This document shows, one piece after another, positions 53,821 to 63,125 of a DNA stretch of 64,000 bases. The position numbers were made by a program, and so were the translations under genes. This DNA comes from WHSW01 sp963769945 (GTDB taxonomy: Bacteria; Actinomycetota; Thermoleophilia; Solirubrobacterales; 70-9). Location: positions 1 to 64,000 of the forward strand of contig CAVYOA010000015.1 of the NCBI GenBank assembly GCA_963769945.1, read 5' to 3'. Positions within the stretch are counted from its first letter, which is position 1; every line of letters starts with the position of its first letter. The notes under the pieces are model-generated. The model was not told the origin of the DNA and made no database searches. It saw nothing but the letters and a program-made list of their open reading frames with translations.

Positions 53821-54743
53821 TCAGGGCGCCAGGGCCTCGATCAGCCCCCCGAGATTGTCGGGAGTCGTGATCGGCGTGATCACCGGCAACGTGATCCCAC
53901 CGGCGACGAACTGCTCGAGCCGAGCCTTCATCTGCTCGGGGGTGCCGAGGATGAACATCTCCTCGATCAAGTCCCATGGGGCCGCGGCGATTGCTCGCTC
54001 GCGGTCCTTTGCCGCCCACGCCTCGCACATCTCGGCGATCGCCTCGTCATGGCCGAGCCAGCGATAGAAGGCGGCGTAGACGGGCACGGTGACGTAGGAG
54101 GCGAACATGAACCGAGCGATCGGCTCGATCTGCTCGCGCGCGCCGGGAAGACAGAAGAAGCGACAGAGCAGCTCGAAATCCTCTGGCGCACCATCGAGTT
54201 GCTCGGTCACTCTCGCCAAGCCGGAGATCGGGAGGAAGTTCGTGAAGGCGCCATCGGCCTTGTCAACGGCGAGACGGAGCATCTTGCCGCGCAGCGCGGC
54301 GAGGACGATAGGCACCGGCGGAGGCGCGGTCTCGAGCTTGAAGCCGTTGGCGGTGCGCTCGCCGGCCAGCGCCGGGCGCAGAAGTCGACGGTCTGCTCGA
54401 CCTTCGACAGCGGCCTTTCGAATGCAATCCCATTCCAGCCCTCGACGATGCGATCCGAGGAGGCGCCGATGCCGAGCACGAAGCGCCCGCCGCTGGCGTC
54501 GGCCAGCGCCGCAGCCTGTTGCGCCAGCAGCGCCGGACCGCGCTGAAACACACCGACGACGCCGGTGCCGAGCCGGATCTCGCTAGTCCAGGCTGCGGCC
54601 AGGGCAAGCGGCGTAAAGCCGTCAGGCCCGTTCGTCTCTCCGCTCCAGAGATCGGTGTAGCCCGCGGCTTCCGCCCGCCGTACAAGATCCTCGTGCCCGC
54701 TGAGCGGGGTCATCGGTAGCGGCAGCGTCAAACCCCAGCGCAT
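53821..54743 (-). CDS. LLM-class F420-dependent oxidoreductase (one frameshift)
   Basis: About 307-residue luciferase-like monooxygenase/F420 oxidoreductase. MRWGLTLPLPMTPLSGHEDL, RRAEAAGYTDLWSGETNGPD, SEIRLGTGVVGVFQRGPALL and DASGGRFVLGIGASSDRIVE are standard LLM blocks. A frame change near 54385 (KVEQTVD/FLRPALAGERTA) leads to PPPVPIVLAALRGKMLRLAV and the C-terminal EEMFILGTPEQMKARLEQFV, FVAGGITLPVITPIT. The pattern is that of TIGR03841-like F420 enzymes in actinobacteria. Followed by the 111-bp element. Confidence 0.85.
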
Positions 54744-54807
54744 GGTCCAAATCTATTCGAGCAGTACGCCGCGCGCTTGCGCCAGGTTCGGATAGGTTTC
54801 TCGCTGC

Positions 54808-55317
54808 ATGGAGTTCTCGCGGCTAAATCGCACCCGCGTGCTGATCGGCGCCGCAGCCTCGATTCTGCTGATTGTCTCTCTGCTGTTCTTGCCCTGGTAC
54901 ACATTGTCCGAGAACCCGCAGCGCGTCGAGGGCGGCCCCGATTTCAACTCCGACGCTTTCATCTGCGGCACGGGCGAGTTCGAATGCACCGGCTGGGAGA
55001 CCTTCCCGATCTTGCGCTGGCTGCTGCTCGCGGCCGCGCTGGCCCCGCTGATCCTCGGCTACATCCTCGTTCGTGGCCACAAGCTTTCCTATCCGCCGGG
55101 CGAGATGACGATGATCGCCGGCTTCGCCGCGGTGGTGCTGATCGGCTACAACGGCTTGATCGACCGGCCCGGATCCAGTGTGGCTGAAATCGGAATCACG
55201 CTCGAGATCGGCTATTACCTCGCCCTGCTCGCAGCGGTAGTGATCGCCGCGGTCGGCTTCACCCGCTCGCTGGAGAGCGGTGGCGGTGCCGCCCGCAAGG
55301 CGCCCGGCACCGTCTGA
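54808..55317 (+). CDS. Four-helix membrane protein of unknown function
   Basis: 169-residue membrane protein with four hydrophobic segments: VLIGAAASILLIVSLLFLPW, ILRWLLLAAALAPLILGYIL, MTMIAGFAAVVLIGYNGLI and ITLEIGYYLALLAAVVIAAV. A 45-residue loop after helix 1 is acidic and contains two cysteines (FICGTGEFECTGWE), suggesting an extracytoplasmic disulfide. The glpX GTG follows two bases after its stop, so the genes are likely co-transcribed. No family is recognised with certainty. Confidence 0.65.
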   Translation: MEFSRLNRTRVLIGAAASILLIVSLLFLPWYTLSENPQRVEGGPDFNSDAFICGTGEFECTGWETFPILRWLLLAAALAPLILGYILVRGHKLSYPPGEMTMIAGFAAVVLIGYNGLIDRPGSSVAEIGITLEIGYYLALLAAVVIAAVGFTRSLESGGGAARKAPGTV

Positions 55318-55319
55318 CA

Positions 55320-56332
55320 GTGGGAGTCATCTCCCAGGACCAGCGCTCGGGCGCCAAGCCCGACCGCAATCTCGCGCTCGAACTGGTTCGCGTCACCGAG
55401 GCTGCCGCGCTGGCGGCGGCGCGCTGGGTCGGGCTCGGTGAGAAGGAGTCAGCCGACGGCGCCGCGGTAGACGCGATGCGGCTGATGCTCGACACGGTGC
55501 CGATGGACGGCCTCGTCGTCATCGGCGAGGGCGAAAAGGACGAAGCGCCGATGCTCTACAACGGCGAGCGCATCGGCGATGGCAGTCCACCCGAGGTCGA
55601 TATCGCCGTCGACCCGCTCGAGGGGACCACGCTCTGCGCACGCGGAATGCCCTCTGCCCTCGCAGTGATCGCTCTCTCAGAGCGCGGGACGATGTTCGAT
55701 CCCGGACCGTGCTTCTACATGGAGAAGATTGCCGGCAACTCCGAGATCGCCGACGTGCTCAGTCTCGACGACTCGCTGACCGAGGTGGTCGGCCGTGTCG
55801 CCGAGCGCAAGGGCAAGGAGGTCGGCGACGTCACGCTGATCATGCTCGACCGCCCCCGCCACGATGAGGCCGTCGCCGAGATGCGCGAGCTCGGCGCCCG
55901 CATCCGCTTCATCACCGATGGCGACGTTTCCGCTGCTTTGTTCGCGGTCTCTGCCGACGCCGGGGTCGACTTGCTCTATGGCATCGGCGGCACCCCCGAG
56001 GGCGTGCTCTCGGCAGCGGCGATCAAGTGCTCGGCGGCCAGATCCTGGGCAAGCTGTGGCCGCGCGACGACGCCGAGCGCAAGGCAGCGACCGACGCCGG
56101 CTACGACCTCTCAGAGACCCTCGACGCCGACCGCCTCGTCGCTGGTAAGGACGTCTTCTTCGCCGCCACGGGCGTCACCGATGGCGAGCTGCTCCAGGGC
56201 GTCCGCTATGCACGCGGCAAGGCGAACACCGAGTCGCTGGTGATGCGCTCGCGCTCGGGCACTGTGCGCACCGTCACCGGCCGCCACGACCAAGCGAAGC
56301 TGCGCGAGGTCACCGGAGGCAGGTATGGGTAG
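55320..56332 (+). CDS. glpX: Class II fructose-1,6-bisphosphatase (one frameshift)
   Basis: GlpX-type phosphatase of gluconeogenesis, about 337 residues, typical of actinobacteria. Motifs: RNLALELVRVTEAAALAAAR, DGLVVIGEGEKDEAPMLYNG, the metal-binding DIAVDPLEGTTLCARGMPSA, GNSEIADVLSLDDSLTEVV, and DLLYGIGGTPEGVLSAAAIK. A lost C near 56027 (KC/LGGQILGKLWPRDDAERKA) breaks the frame; the rest ends REVTGGRYG. The GTG at 55320 follows a GGCACC-type region without a strong ribosome site, consistent with coupling to the membrane protein upstream. Confidence 0.92.
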
Positions 56333-56375
56333 GTCGTTGCCGTTGTCCAGCGACGGCGCTCGCTAACGTGCGCTG

Positions 56376-57288
56376 ATGCCTCCGGCGCCGCCTTCAGTCC
56401 TTATCGCGGGGGCAACCGGGTACATCGGCAGTCTCTTGGCGCACGAGCTTGCGCAAGCACTACCATCAGGTTCGCTGTCTGGTCCGAGACCCGGCCAAGG
56501 CCCAGGATCTCGCCGACGTGCGGTTGCGATGTCGTCCGCGGCGACGTGCTCGAGCCGGACACGCTCGGGCCCGGCCCTCGAAGGAATCGATTTCGCCTAC
56601 TACCTTGTGCACTCGATGGGGCGGGGGGCGAGCAGCAGCGATTTCGCCGAGCTCGACAGCGCCGCGGCCGAGAACTTCGGCTCAGCCGCCAAGGCCGCCG
56701 GAGTCGAGCCGTATCGTCTATCTCGGTGGCCTCGGCGACGAGCGCGCGTCCAAGCACCTCCAAAGCCGCCACCACACCGCTGAGGTGCTGGCGCAGTCGG
56801 GCATACCGTTGACTTACTTTCGCGCCGCCGCGGTGATCGGCTCGGGCAGCGAATCGTTTCGAGTCGTCTTCTACCTGGTCAAACGCCTGCCGGCGATGGT
56901 GACGCCTAAATGGACGACCAGCAAGACCCAGCCGATCGCCATCGGCGATGTCGTCGAGTACCTGCACGCGGCGCTCCACACGAGCGCATCGAGCGGCCGC
57001 GAGATCCAGATCGGTGGGGCGGAGGTGACCACATACGGCGGCATGATGGACGCGATGGCCAAGGCGATGAATCGTCGCCCCCCGCTTCGCATCAGCGTTC
57101 CGGTCCTATCGCCGAAGCTGTCGTCGCTTTGGATCGGGCTGGTGACGCCCGTTGACGTCGGCGTCGCGCGGCCGCTGATCGAGGGGCTGACGACCGAGAC
57201 GGTCGTCACCGATCGCTCGGGCATGGGTCTGTTCGAGATCGAGGCGACGCCGCTCGACGAGGCGATGCGCGCCGCTCTCGACGAGTAG
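56376..57288 (+). CDS. NAD(P)H-binding atypical SDR (frameshifts)
   Basis: About 300-residue atypical short-chain dehydrogenase of the NmrA/NDUFA9-like type. PPSVLIAGATGYIGSLLAHE is the cofactor loop, then HQVRCLVRDPAKAQDL, GDVLEPDTLG, ALEGIDFAYYLVHSMGRGAS, and after a shift near 56715 RIVYLGGLGDERASKHLQSR, IPLTYFRAAAVIGSGSESFR and TQPIAIGDVVEYLHAAL. Other shifts are near 56455, 56525 and 56565. The set of blocks matches actinobacterial proteins with SRPBCC-type partners, but none is attached here. Function unknown beyond nucleotide binding. Confidence 0.8.
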
Positions 57289-57298
57289 TTGCGTCGCG

Positions 57299-58159
57299 CT
57301 AGAGCGCGGGGTCAGAGAAGGCTCGCGCGCGCTCTTCCTCGACGCTGCCGGTCTCGTGGAACTCGAAGCGCAGGGCGTTGATCACGGCGCCCGCAAGCAG
57401 TGCCAGGCTGATCAGGTAGAACCAGATCAGGGCGATGAGGATGAAGCCGAGCGCCCCGCCGAGCTCCTCGATGTTCGACTGGGTCAGGTAGACCGGGAAG
57501 ACCGCGTTGGCAACTGCCGTCGTCGCGGTGACGAACATGGCCCCTGCCCAGATCCCGCGCCAGGGCACGTGGCCCTTGGGTACGAAGTAGTAGATCAGCG
57601 AGACGAGCCCGAAGGTGAGCAAGAGGGCCGCCGCCAGCACGAGGCCGCTGCGCACGGCGCCGAACTCGTCGAGGCCGAAGGGAAGGTCCTCGGCGCCCGA
57701 GGCGAGCACACCCTCGGCCACAGGGACGATCACGCTCGCCGCCATGAAGGCGACAACCACGATCAACATCAGCAGGGCAAAGCGCTTCTGCTCGATCCAG
57801 CCCCGGCACTCGACGTGGTAGATGCGACAAAAGGCGGTGTCCATCGCCCCCCAGAACGAAGCGCCGATCCAGATCGCGCCGATCGCCGCAACGACGCCGA
57901 TCGTCGTCGAGCCGTCGCGAATGCGTTCGACGATCGACGACAGCGACTCGCGCTCGACGGCCGGGAATATGCCTTCCAGGTCGCGGATCACGCTTGCCTC
58001 GACGTCGGTGTTCTGGATCACCTGCCCGAAGATGAACAGAACCAAGAGCACGAAGGGAAATAGGGCCAAGGCGAGGTTGTAGGCGACCATCGCCGCCATC
58101 CCCGTAATGTTCTCGCGGTAGGCCCGTTCCCAGAAAACGCGCAGATAGCGCCAGCTCAC
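57299..58159 (-). CDS. YihY/BrkB-family membrane protein
   Basis: 286-residue membrane protein with six helices, intact. YRENITGMAAMVAYNLALAL and PFVLLVLFIFGQVI are the family's opening; FWGAMDTAFCRIYHVECRGW, RFALLMLIVVVAFMAASVIV, LVSLIYYFVPKGHVPWRGIW (the VPxxxVPWR hallmark) and GGALGFILIALIWFYLISLA follow. Earlier naming as ribonuclease BN is wrong for this family; transport or envelope roles are suspected. Its start overlaps the stop of the Lys/Ala-rich protein gene by four bases. Confidence 0.92.
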   Translation of the reverse strand: MSWRYLRVFWERAYRENITGMAAMVAYNLALALFPFVLLVLFIFGQVIQNTDVEASVIRDLEGIFPAVERESLSSIVERIRDGSTTIGVVAAIGAIWIGASFWGAMDTAFCRIYHVECRGWIEQKRFALLMLIVVVAFMAASVIVPVAEGVLASGAEDLPFGLDEFGAVRSGLVLAAALLLTFGLVSLIYYFVPKGHVPWRGIWAGAMFVTATTAVANAVFPVYLTQSNIEELGGALGFILIALIWFYLISLALLAGAVINALRFEFHETGSVEEERARAFSDPAL

Positions 58160-58578
58160 CGGCGGTCGGCGTTCTGTCGCAGGGCGTCAATGGCCTTGGT
58201 CGCCAAACGCACCCCGAGCGTCGCCGCCTCGGCCGCGGCCGCGACGCCGGCCCAGGCGAGATCTTCCAGCCCCGCCCCCGAGCGCTGCCGTGGCGGTTCT
58301 GGCGCCGGCCCAGATTCGCGCTCGGGCCGGGGTTGGCTCGGCTTCTGCGTCCCTGCCGGCTTTGCCACAGCCTTCGGTTTCACCGCGGCTTTCGGCTTCG
58401 TCGTGGCCTTGGCCCGAGCTGGAGTCGTCTGCTTGGCCGTGGTCTTGACCGCTTGGGCGCGATCGCGGCGCGGGCTGCGGGCGCCCGGGCGCGATGCGGG
58501 CAGGTTTGAGAAGACGCTGTTTTGGGGCGCGGAGCCGTCAGCTGCGTCTGCATCGGTCGCCGCCGGTTCGTCGTCCAT
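58156..58578 (-). CDS. Lys/Ala/Pro-rich, histone-tail-like protein
   Basis: 140-residue low-complexity protein. After an acidic start (MDDEPAATDADAADGSAPQN) comes about 60 residues rich in Lys, Ala, Pro and Thr (KTTAKQTTPARAKATTKPKA, VKPKAVAKPAGTQKPSQPRP), similar in composition to histone H1 or actinobacterial HU tails. The C-terminal about 35 residues (EDLAWAGVAAAAEAATLGVR, LATKAIDALRQNADRR) are amphipathic helix. The ATG at 58578 gives a plausible start. It is coupled to the BrkB gene and divergent from rpoD. DNA or polyanion binding is possible but unproven. Confidence 0.6.
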   Translation of the reverse strand: MDDEPAATDADAADGSAPQNSVFSNLPASRPGARSPRRDRAQAVKTTAKQTTPARAKATTKPKAAVKPKAVAKPAGTQKPSQPRPERESGPAPEPPRQRSGAGLEDLAWAGVAAAAEAATLGVRLATKAIDALRQNADRR

Positions 58579-58676
58579 GTGACGTATTCCAGCGGGATCG
58601 GCGGACGCGCGCGTTGCGATTGCCGTAACCCTCGGCGGGTACCGGTGTTTGACGCCCGCAATCACTCAGGGATTCG

Positions 58677-58704
58677 TTGACTCCGAAAGGGACGGCGGTA
58701 CAAT
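58677..58704 (+). promoter_or_regulatory. Sigma70 promoter of rpoD
   Basis: TTGACT (58677-58682), 16-base spacer, TACAAT (58699-58704), a near-consensus housekeeping promoter. Transcription would start near 58711, about 96 bases before the rpoD ATG. AAGGAAGGAAG lies upstream of the start codon as ribosome binding region. Confidence 0.75.
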
Positions 58705-58806
58705 TCGCACACGCGTTCGCGCTTTTCCGGGCCGCATCGGGGCCATGGCAGGGCACTCCGGGATGCTGCGCATCAACACATCAAGGAAGGAAGACGGAGC
58801 CAACCA

Positions 58807-59910
58807 ATGCTGATCACCGAACTTCAGGAGCTCGAGGAGGTCAAGAACCTCGTCACCCGGGGCCAGGCCGTGGGCGTTGTCGCCTACGGCGAGGTCGCCC
58901 AAGCATTGGCCGAGGTCGACGTCGACGAAGGCGATATCGAGGAGCTTTACGGCTACCTCGAGGGCCAAGGCGTGGAGATGGTCGACGATGTCGATCCCGC
59001 GCAGAAGGCCTCGCCCGATGCCGAGCGGGCCGAGCCCAAGCGCGGCAAGCGCCGCTCCAAGGCAGCGCTCGACTTAAAGCCGGACATGACGACGGACTCG
59101 CTGCAGCTTTTCCTCAAGGACATCGGCAAGGTGCGGCTCCTAACCGCCCAGGAGGAGGTCGATCTCGCCAAGGGAATCGAGCGCGGCGATCTCGATGCGA
59201 AGCAGAAGATGGTCGAGTCCAACCTTCGCCTCGTCGTCTCGATTGCCAAGAACTATCGCAACCAGGGCTTGCCGTTCCTCGATCTGATCCAGGAGGGGAC
59301 GCTCGGTTTGGTCCGAGCGGCAGAGAAGTTCGACTACCGCAAGGGATTCAAGTTCTCGACCTACGCGACGTGGTGGATCCGCCAGGCAATTGCCCGGGCG
59401 CTCGCCGACAAGGCACGCACGATTCGGATCCCAGTTCACGTCGTCGAGAAGCTGAACAAGATCGGGCGCGCTGAGCGCAAGCTCGTCACCGAGCTCGGTC
59501 GCGAGCCCACTCCCGACGAGATCGCCGAGGTCACCGGCATCGATCCCGACGAGGTCGACCAGATCAAGCGCTCGGCCCAGGCGCCGGTGTCGCTCGAGAA
59601 GCCCGTCGGCGACGAAGAGGAGTCGGAGTTCGGGCAGTTCATCGCCGACGAGAAGGCCGAGTCGCCGTTTGAGCGCGCCGCCGACCTGCTCACCAAAGAG
59701 GCGCTGCGCGAGGCGCTCGAGAATCTCTCCTACCGCGAGCGCCGCGTGCTCGAGCTGCGCTACGGGCTCGGCGGTGAGCATCCCCGAACTCTCGACGAGG
59801 TCGGGCGCACGTTCAACGTCACCCGCGAGCGCATCCGCCAGATCGAGAACCAGTCACTGAAGAAGCTGCAGTCTCTGGCGGAAGCACAGAAGCTGCGCGA
59901 AGTAGCGTAA
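58807..59910 (+). CDS. rpoD: Primary RNA polymerase sigma factor (RpoD/SigA)
   Basis: 367-residue primary sigma factor, intact. A short region 1.1 (EEVKNLVTRGQAVGVVAYGE) and an acidic/basic linker lead to region 1.2 (DSLQLFLKDIGKVRLLTAQE), region 2 (NLRLVVSIAKNYRNQGLPFL, DLIQEGTLGLVRAAEKFDYR, KFSTYATWWIRQAIARALAD), region 3 (HVVEKLNKIGRAERKLVTEL) and region 4 (ERRVLELRYGLGGEHPRTLD, FNVTRERIRQIENQSLKKLQ). The full region 2.3/2.4 and 4.2 set marks a housekeeping rather than alternative sigma. It has its own strong promoter at 58677. Confidence 0.97.
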   Translation: MLITELQELEEVKNLVTRGQAVGVVAYGEVAQALAEVDVDEGDIEELYGYLEGQGVEMVDDVDPAQKASPDAERAEPKRGKRRSKAALDLKPDMTTDSLQLFLKDIGKVRLLTAQEEVDLAKGIERGDLDAKQKMVESNLRLVVSIAKNYRNQGLPFLDLIQEGTLGLVRAAEKFDYRKGFKFSTYATWWIRQAIARALADKARTIRIPVHVVEKLNKIGRAERKLVTELGREPTPDEIAEVTGIDPDEVDQIKRSAQAPVSLEKPVGDEEESEFGQFIADEKAESPFERAADLLTKEALREALENLSYRERRVLELRYGLGGEHPRTLDEVGRTFNVTRERIRQIENQSLKKLQSLAEAQKLREVA

Positions 59911-59944
59911 GCCCGACGACAAGCCGGCCTTCCAAGCGCTTGGC

Positions 59945-60151
59945 TTGGCTTGGGGCGATGGCGTCGCGCTTGGCCAGGCGGGTTTGAGATCGACCTACTC
60001 GATGCCGAACACCGATCCTCGCACCGGTGCAAGCGACTTTCTGCGCTCGACCACGACTGACATCATCACCGGCCCCGGAGCGAGTGTCGCCGACGCAGCC
60101 GTTCAGGCACAGCGTCTCGATTCGCCCCTGACCACCGCGCTGAAGCCCTAG
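59945..60151 (+). CDS. Possible small protein, uncertain
   Basis: 68-codon frame in the 301-base gap between rpoD and the sulfatase (59911-60211). It would read MAWGDGVALGQAGLRSTYSM then DPRTGASDFLRSTTTDIITG and end DSPLTTALKP. There is no clear ribosome binding site, no recognised family and no coupling. Apart from this frame and the palindrome CCAAGCGCTTGG at 59932-59943 I see nothing in the gap. Confidence 0.22.
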   Translation: MAWGDGVALGQAGLRSTYSMPNTDPRTGASDFLRSTTTDIITGPGASVADAAVQAQRLDSPLTTALKP

Positions 60152-60211
60152 TTACTTTCCTCCTCGGGGTGTGCGCGAAACGTATTCGACGGCCCGCGCG
60201 GCCGCTACCGT

Positions 60212-61840
60212 GTGGCGATTAGCGCAGGGACCGCGAACTTGAAGCGCCGCGTTGCGGCTGGGGTGGCGCTTGCGCTTGCGCTGGTGACGATGAGCGCGCT
60301 GGCAGCCGGCGGGTCGAACGCCGTCGCCGGGCCTGCCGTGCGGCCGAACGTCATCGTCGTCATGACCGACGATCAGGCACCGGGGTTGATGCAGGCGCTG
60401 CCCGCGGTCGAGCGGCTGATCGGACGCCGCGGCACTACCTTCGAGAACGCGGTTGCCAGCTACCCGCTCTGCTGTCCCTCCCGGGCGAGCTTCCTTACCG
60501 GCCAGTACGCCCATAACCACGGCACTCTCGGCAACGGGCCGCGCAGCGGCGGTGGCTACCCGGCACTGATCGACCCGAAGCGCAACCTGGCGGCTTGGTT
60601 TCAGGCAGCGGGCTATGAGACCGCGTTTGCCGGCAAGTGGCTCAACGGCCTGCGAACGCCGCGGGTCGCGCCGCCCGGCTGGACGCGGTGGAACGCGCTG
60701 GTCGGAGCCGGGGGAGAGGGCCTCTCCTCGTTCTATGACTTCGACATCTTCGAGCCCGACGGCAGCCCGCGCCACTACGGCTCGGCTCCTCGCGACTATC
60801 AAACCGATGTCCTCACTCGCGACTACGCCTTGCCGCTGATCTCCGAGCAGGCGACGACCCCAGGTTCGTTCTTTCTCTGGCTTGCCTACCACCCACCGCA
60901 CGACGGCCTTGGCCGAAACGATCGCGCGGGGCGGCGCTGTTCGATCGGTGAGCCGGGCGTTCGCGGTGGGCGCCAGAGCGCGATTCCGGCGCCTCGCCAC
61001 GCGACCCGGTTTGCCGGCGCCGCGCTGCCGCAAGCTCCCTCGTTCAACGAACGCGACGTTTCCGACAAGCCTGCGTTCATCCAGCGGCGTGACCCTCTCG
61101 GCCCGCGCGATCTTGAGATCATCACGCTCAACTATCGCTGCGGACTGGCCGCATTGCTCTCCGTCGACGAGGCTGTCGAGGCAATTGTCGAGGCGCTCCA
61201 GGCAAGCGGCCAGCTCGACAACACGATCCTCGTATTCACCTCCGACAACGGCATGCTCGGCGGTGAGCATCGGATCAAGGCGGCCAAGAACAGACCGTAT
61301 GAGGAGGCGCTGCGGGTGCCGCTGCTGATCAGCGGGCCGGGAGTCGCCCGCGGACTCATTTCAGACGATCCGGTGGCCAACATCGACCTGGCGCCGACGC
61401 TGCTCGAGTTGACGGGAGTCCCGATGCCGCCCGAGGGCGCTCGCACAATCGATGGAACTTCACTGGCAGCGCAGCTCGCCGGCGCGCCGGCGCCCGCAGG
61501 CCGGGCGATCTTGATCGAAGGTCGCGACAACGTGCGCCAATCGCGTCGTGCTTATAAGGCACGGTCCTACGTCGGCGTGCGCACGCAGCGTTATGCCTAC
61601 ATCGAGCACCGCCGCGCCGCCGCCGGCTCGCTCGCTGCGGCGATCGACCTCTCGATCGGCGCCGGGCGCACCACGGATACCGAGCTTTATGACCTCTCTC
61701 GCGATCCCTTCCAGCTCGAGAGCCTTCATCGCGATCGGCCCTACGCCGAGGCTCGGCGCTCGCTCTCGGCGTTGCTGGACGAGCTCGAGAGCTGTGCGGG
61801 AAGTGGCTGCAACGCGCTTTACGCTGAGGCTGAGGGCTAA
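60212..61840 (+). CDS. Secreted sulfatase (arylsulfatase family)
   Basis: 542-residue exported sulfatase, intact. An N-terminal membrane/signal segment (RRVAAGVALALALVTMSALA, cleavage near AAGG) precedes VRPNVIVVMTDDQAPGLMQA with the metal-binding aspartates. The formylglycine site is CCPSRASFLTGQ (first cysteine near residue 87), followed by HNHGTLGNGP and AFAGKWLNGL. Later metal ligands are in LVFTSDNGMLGGEHRI and AKNRPYEEALRVPLLISGPG. The middle shows an unusual stretch RCSIGEPGVRGGRQSAI, possibly from paired compensating indels near 60920-60990. Modification of the cysteine requires an FGE enzyme, not in the window. Substrate is unknown. Confidence 0.88.
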   Translation: MAISAGTANLKRRVAAGVALALALVTMSALAAGGSNAVAGPAVRPNVIVVMTDDQAPGLMQALPAVERLIGRRGTTFENAVASYPLCCPSRASFLTGQYAHNHGTLGNGPRSGGGYPALIDPKRNLAAWFQAAGYETAFAGKWLNGLRTPRVAPPGWTRWNALVGAGGEGLSSFYDFDIFEPDGSPRHYGSAPRDYQTDVLTRDYALPLISEQATTPGSFFLWLAYHPPHDGLGRNDRAGRRCSIGEPGVRGGRQSAIPAPRHATRFAGAALPQAPSFNERDVSDKPAFIQRRDPLGPRDLEIITLNYRCGLAALLSVDEAVEAIVEALQASGQLDNTILVFTSDNGMLGGEHRIKAAKNRPYEEALRVPLLISGPGVARGLISDDPVANIDLAPTLLELTGVPMPPEGARTIDGTSLAAQLAGAPAPAGRAILIEGRDNVRQSRRAYKARSYVGVRTQRYAYIEHRRAAAGSLAAAIDLSIGAGRTTDTELYDLSRDPFQLESLHRDRPYAEARRSLSALLDELESCAGSGCNALYAEAEG

Positions 61841-61872
61841 AGACCGGGCGACGACGGCCGATAAGAGGTCTG

Positions 61873-63009
61873 ATGTTCGACATCGACCAAGCACTGCGCC
61901 ATCTCATCGAAATCGGCGGCTCGGACTTGCACGTCAAGGTGCCGGCGCCGCCGATGGTTCGTCTCCAGGGCTCATTGCAGCCGATTGAGGGTGCTGCGCC
62001 GCTGACGGGGGAGGAGACCGACGCCGCTCTTCGCCACATCATCGATGACGCCGAACTGCTGGCGGAGTTTGAGAAATCCGGCGAGGCTGACTTCTCCTAC
62101 TCGATCCCGAACTTCTCGCGCTTTCGCGTCAACGCGTTTCGCCAGCGCGGCTCGGTTTCGATCGCGATCCGCGCCATCCCTTTCGTGATCCGCACGGTCG
62201 AGGATCTCGGACTGCCGCCCGCGATCACCGCGCTGGCCGAGGAACAGCGCGGCATCGTCTTGCTCACCGGCACCACAGGCTCGGGCAAGTCGACGACGCT
62301 GGCCGCGATGGTCGACCACATCAACTCGACCAGGGCCCGCCACATCATCACGCTCGAGGATCCGATCGAGTACCTGCATCCAGACAAGATGTCGATCATC
62401 AACCAGCGCGAGGTCGGACAGGACACCGAAAGCTTCGGCCGCGCGATGCGGCGCATCCTGCGCCAGGATCCCGACGCGATCCTGATCGGCGAGATGCGCG
62501 ACGAGGAGACGGTCCGCACCGCCCTCTCGGCGGCTGAGACGGGCCACCTCGTTCTCTCGACGCTGCACACCCTCGACGCAACCGAAACGGTCAACCGCAT
62601 CATCGACTTCTTCCCGCCCCATCTCCAGGGACAGGCCCGCGTGATGCTGGCGGCAACGCTGCGCGGCGTCGTCGGCCAGCGGCTGGTCAAGAGCATCGAC
62701 GGCCAGGGACGCGTCGCGGTCTGCGAGATCCTCGTTGCCACCGGCCGGGTGCAAGACCTGATCCTCAACCCCGAGGAGACCGGCAGGCTCGGCGAGGTCA
62801 TCGCCGAGGGCGAGTTCTATGGCATGCAGACCTACGATCAGGCGCTGATGCACCACGTGCTCGCGGGCAACATCGATGAGGCTGTTGCCTATGACGCCGC
62901 AACCAGCCCGCACGACTTCAAGCTCATGCTCGAGGCCAAGGGCCAGCGCGCAAGCGGCATCGAATCGGTGATGGAAGAAGAGCCCCAGCCCGAGCACATC
63001 ACGATCTGA
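61873..63009 (+). CDS. pilT: Type IV pilus retraction ATPase PilT
   Basis: 378-residue hexameric secretion ATPase, intact. N-terminal domain MFDIDQALRHLIEIGGSDLH and FEKSGEADFSYSIPNFSRFR; core with Walker A LLTGTTGSGKSTTLAAMVDH (about residue 133), Asp box HIITLEDPIEYLHPDKMSII, Walker B RQDPDAILIGEMRDEETVRT and His box LSTLHTLDATETVNRIIDFF. The C-terminal GVVGQRLVKSIDGQGRVAVC lies before the retraction signature region. It is alone: no pilB, pilC or pilin genes are adjacent, although a pilin-like leader is seen at 51461. It powers pilus retraction or related surface motion. Confidence 0.94.
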   Translation: MFDIDQALRHLIEIGGSDLHVKVPAPPMVRLQGSLQPIEGAAPLTGEETDAALRHIIDDAELLAEFEKSGEADFSYSIPNFSRFRVNAFRQRGSVSIAIRAIPFVIRTVEDLGLPPAITALAEEQRGIVLLTGTTGSGKSTTLAAMVDHINSTRARHIITLEDPIEYLHPDKMSIINQREVGQDTESFGRAMRRILRQDPDAILIGEMRDEETVRTALSAAETGHLVLSTLHTLDATETVNRIIDFFPPHLQGQARVMLAATLRGVVGQRLVKSIDGQGRVAVCEILVATGRVQDLILNPEETGRLGEVIAEGEFYGMQTYDQALMHHVLAGNIDEAVAYDAATSPHDFKLMLEAKGQRASGIESVMEEEPQPEHITI

Positions 63010-63037
63010 GCTCGACGGCTCAGAACCTCCAGAGCCA

Positions 63038-63065
63038 CTTCACTTCGTAAAGCGTTGGCTATACT
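63038..63065 (+). promoter_or_regulatory. Candidate promoter of the HxlR gene
   Basis: CTTCAC (63038-63043), 16-base spacer, TATACT (63060-63065), 61 bases before the HxlR ATG. The -10 box is good, the -35 box moderate. Confidence 0.5.
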
Positions 63066-63125
63066 CGAGACGAGAGCTGGGGCGCTCTTTGGTGCCTTTC
63101 GCACCTCGTCCCAGAGTCAATTGCA

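Noticed and set aside
2500..57000. Programmed frameshifting as explanation for the split genes
   Set aside because: No shared slippery heptamer or downstream structure at the junctions, and the shifts go both ways in unrelated genes.
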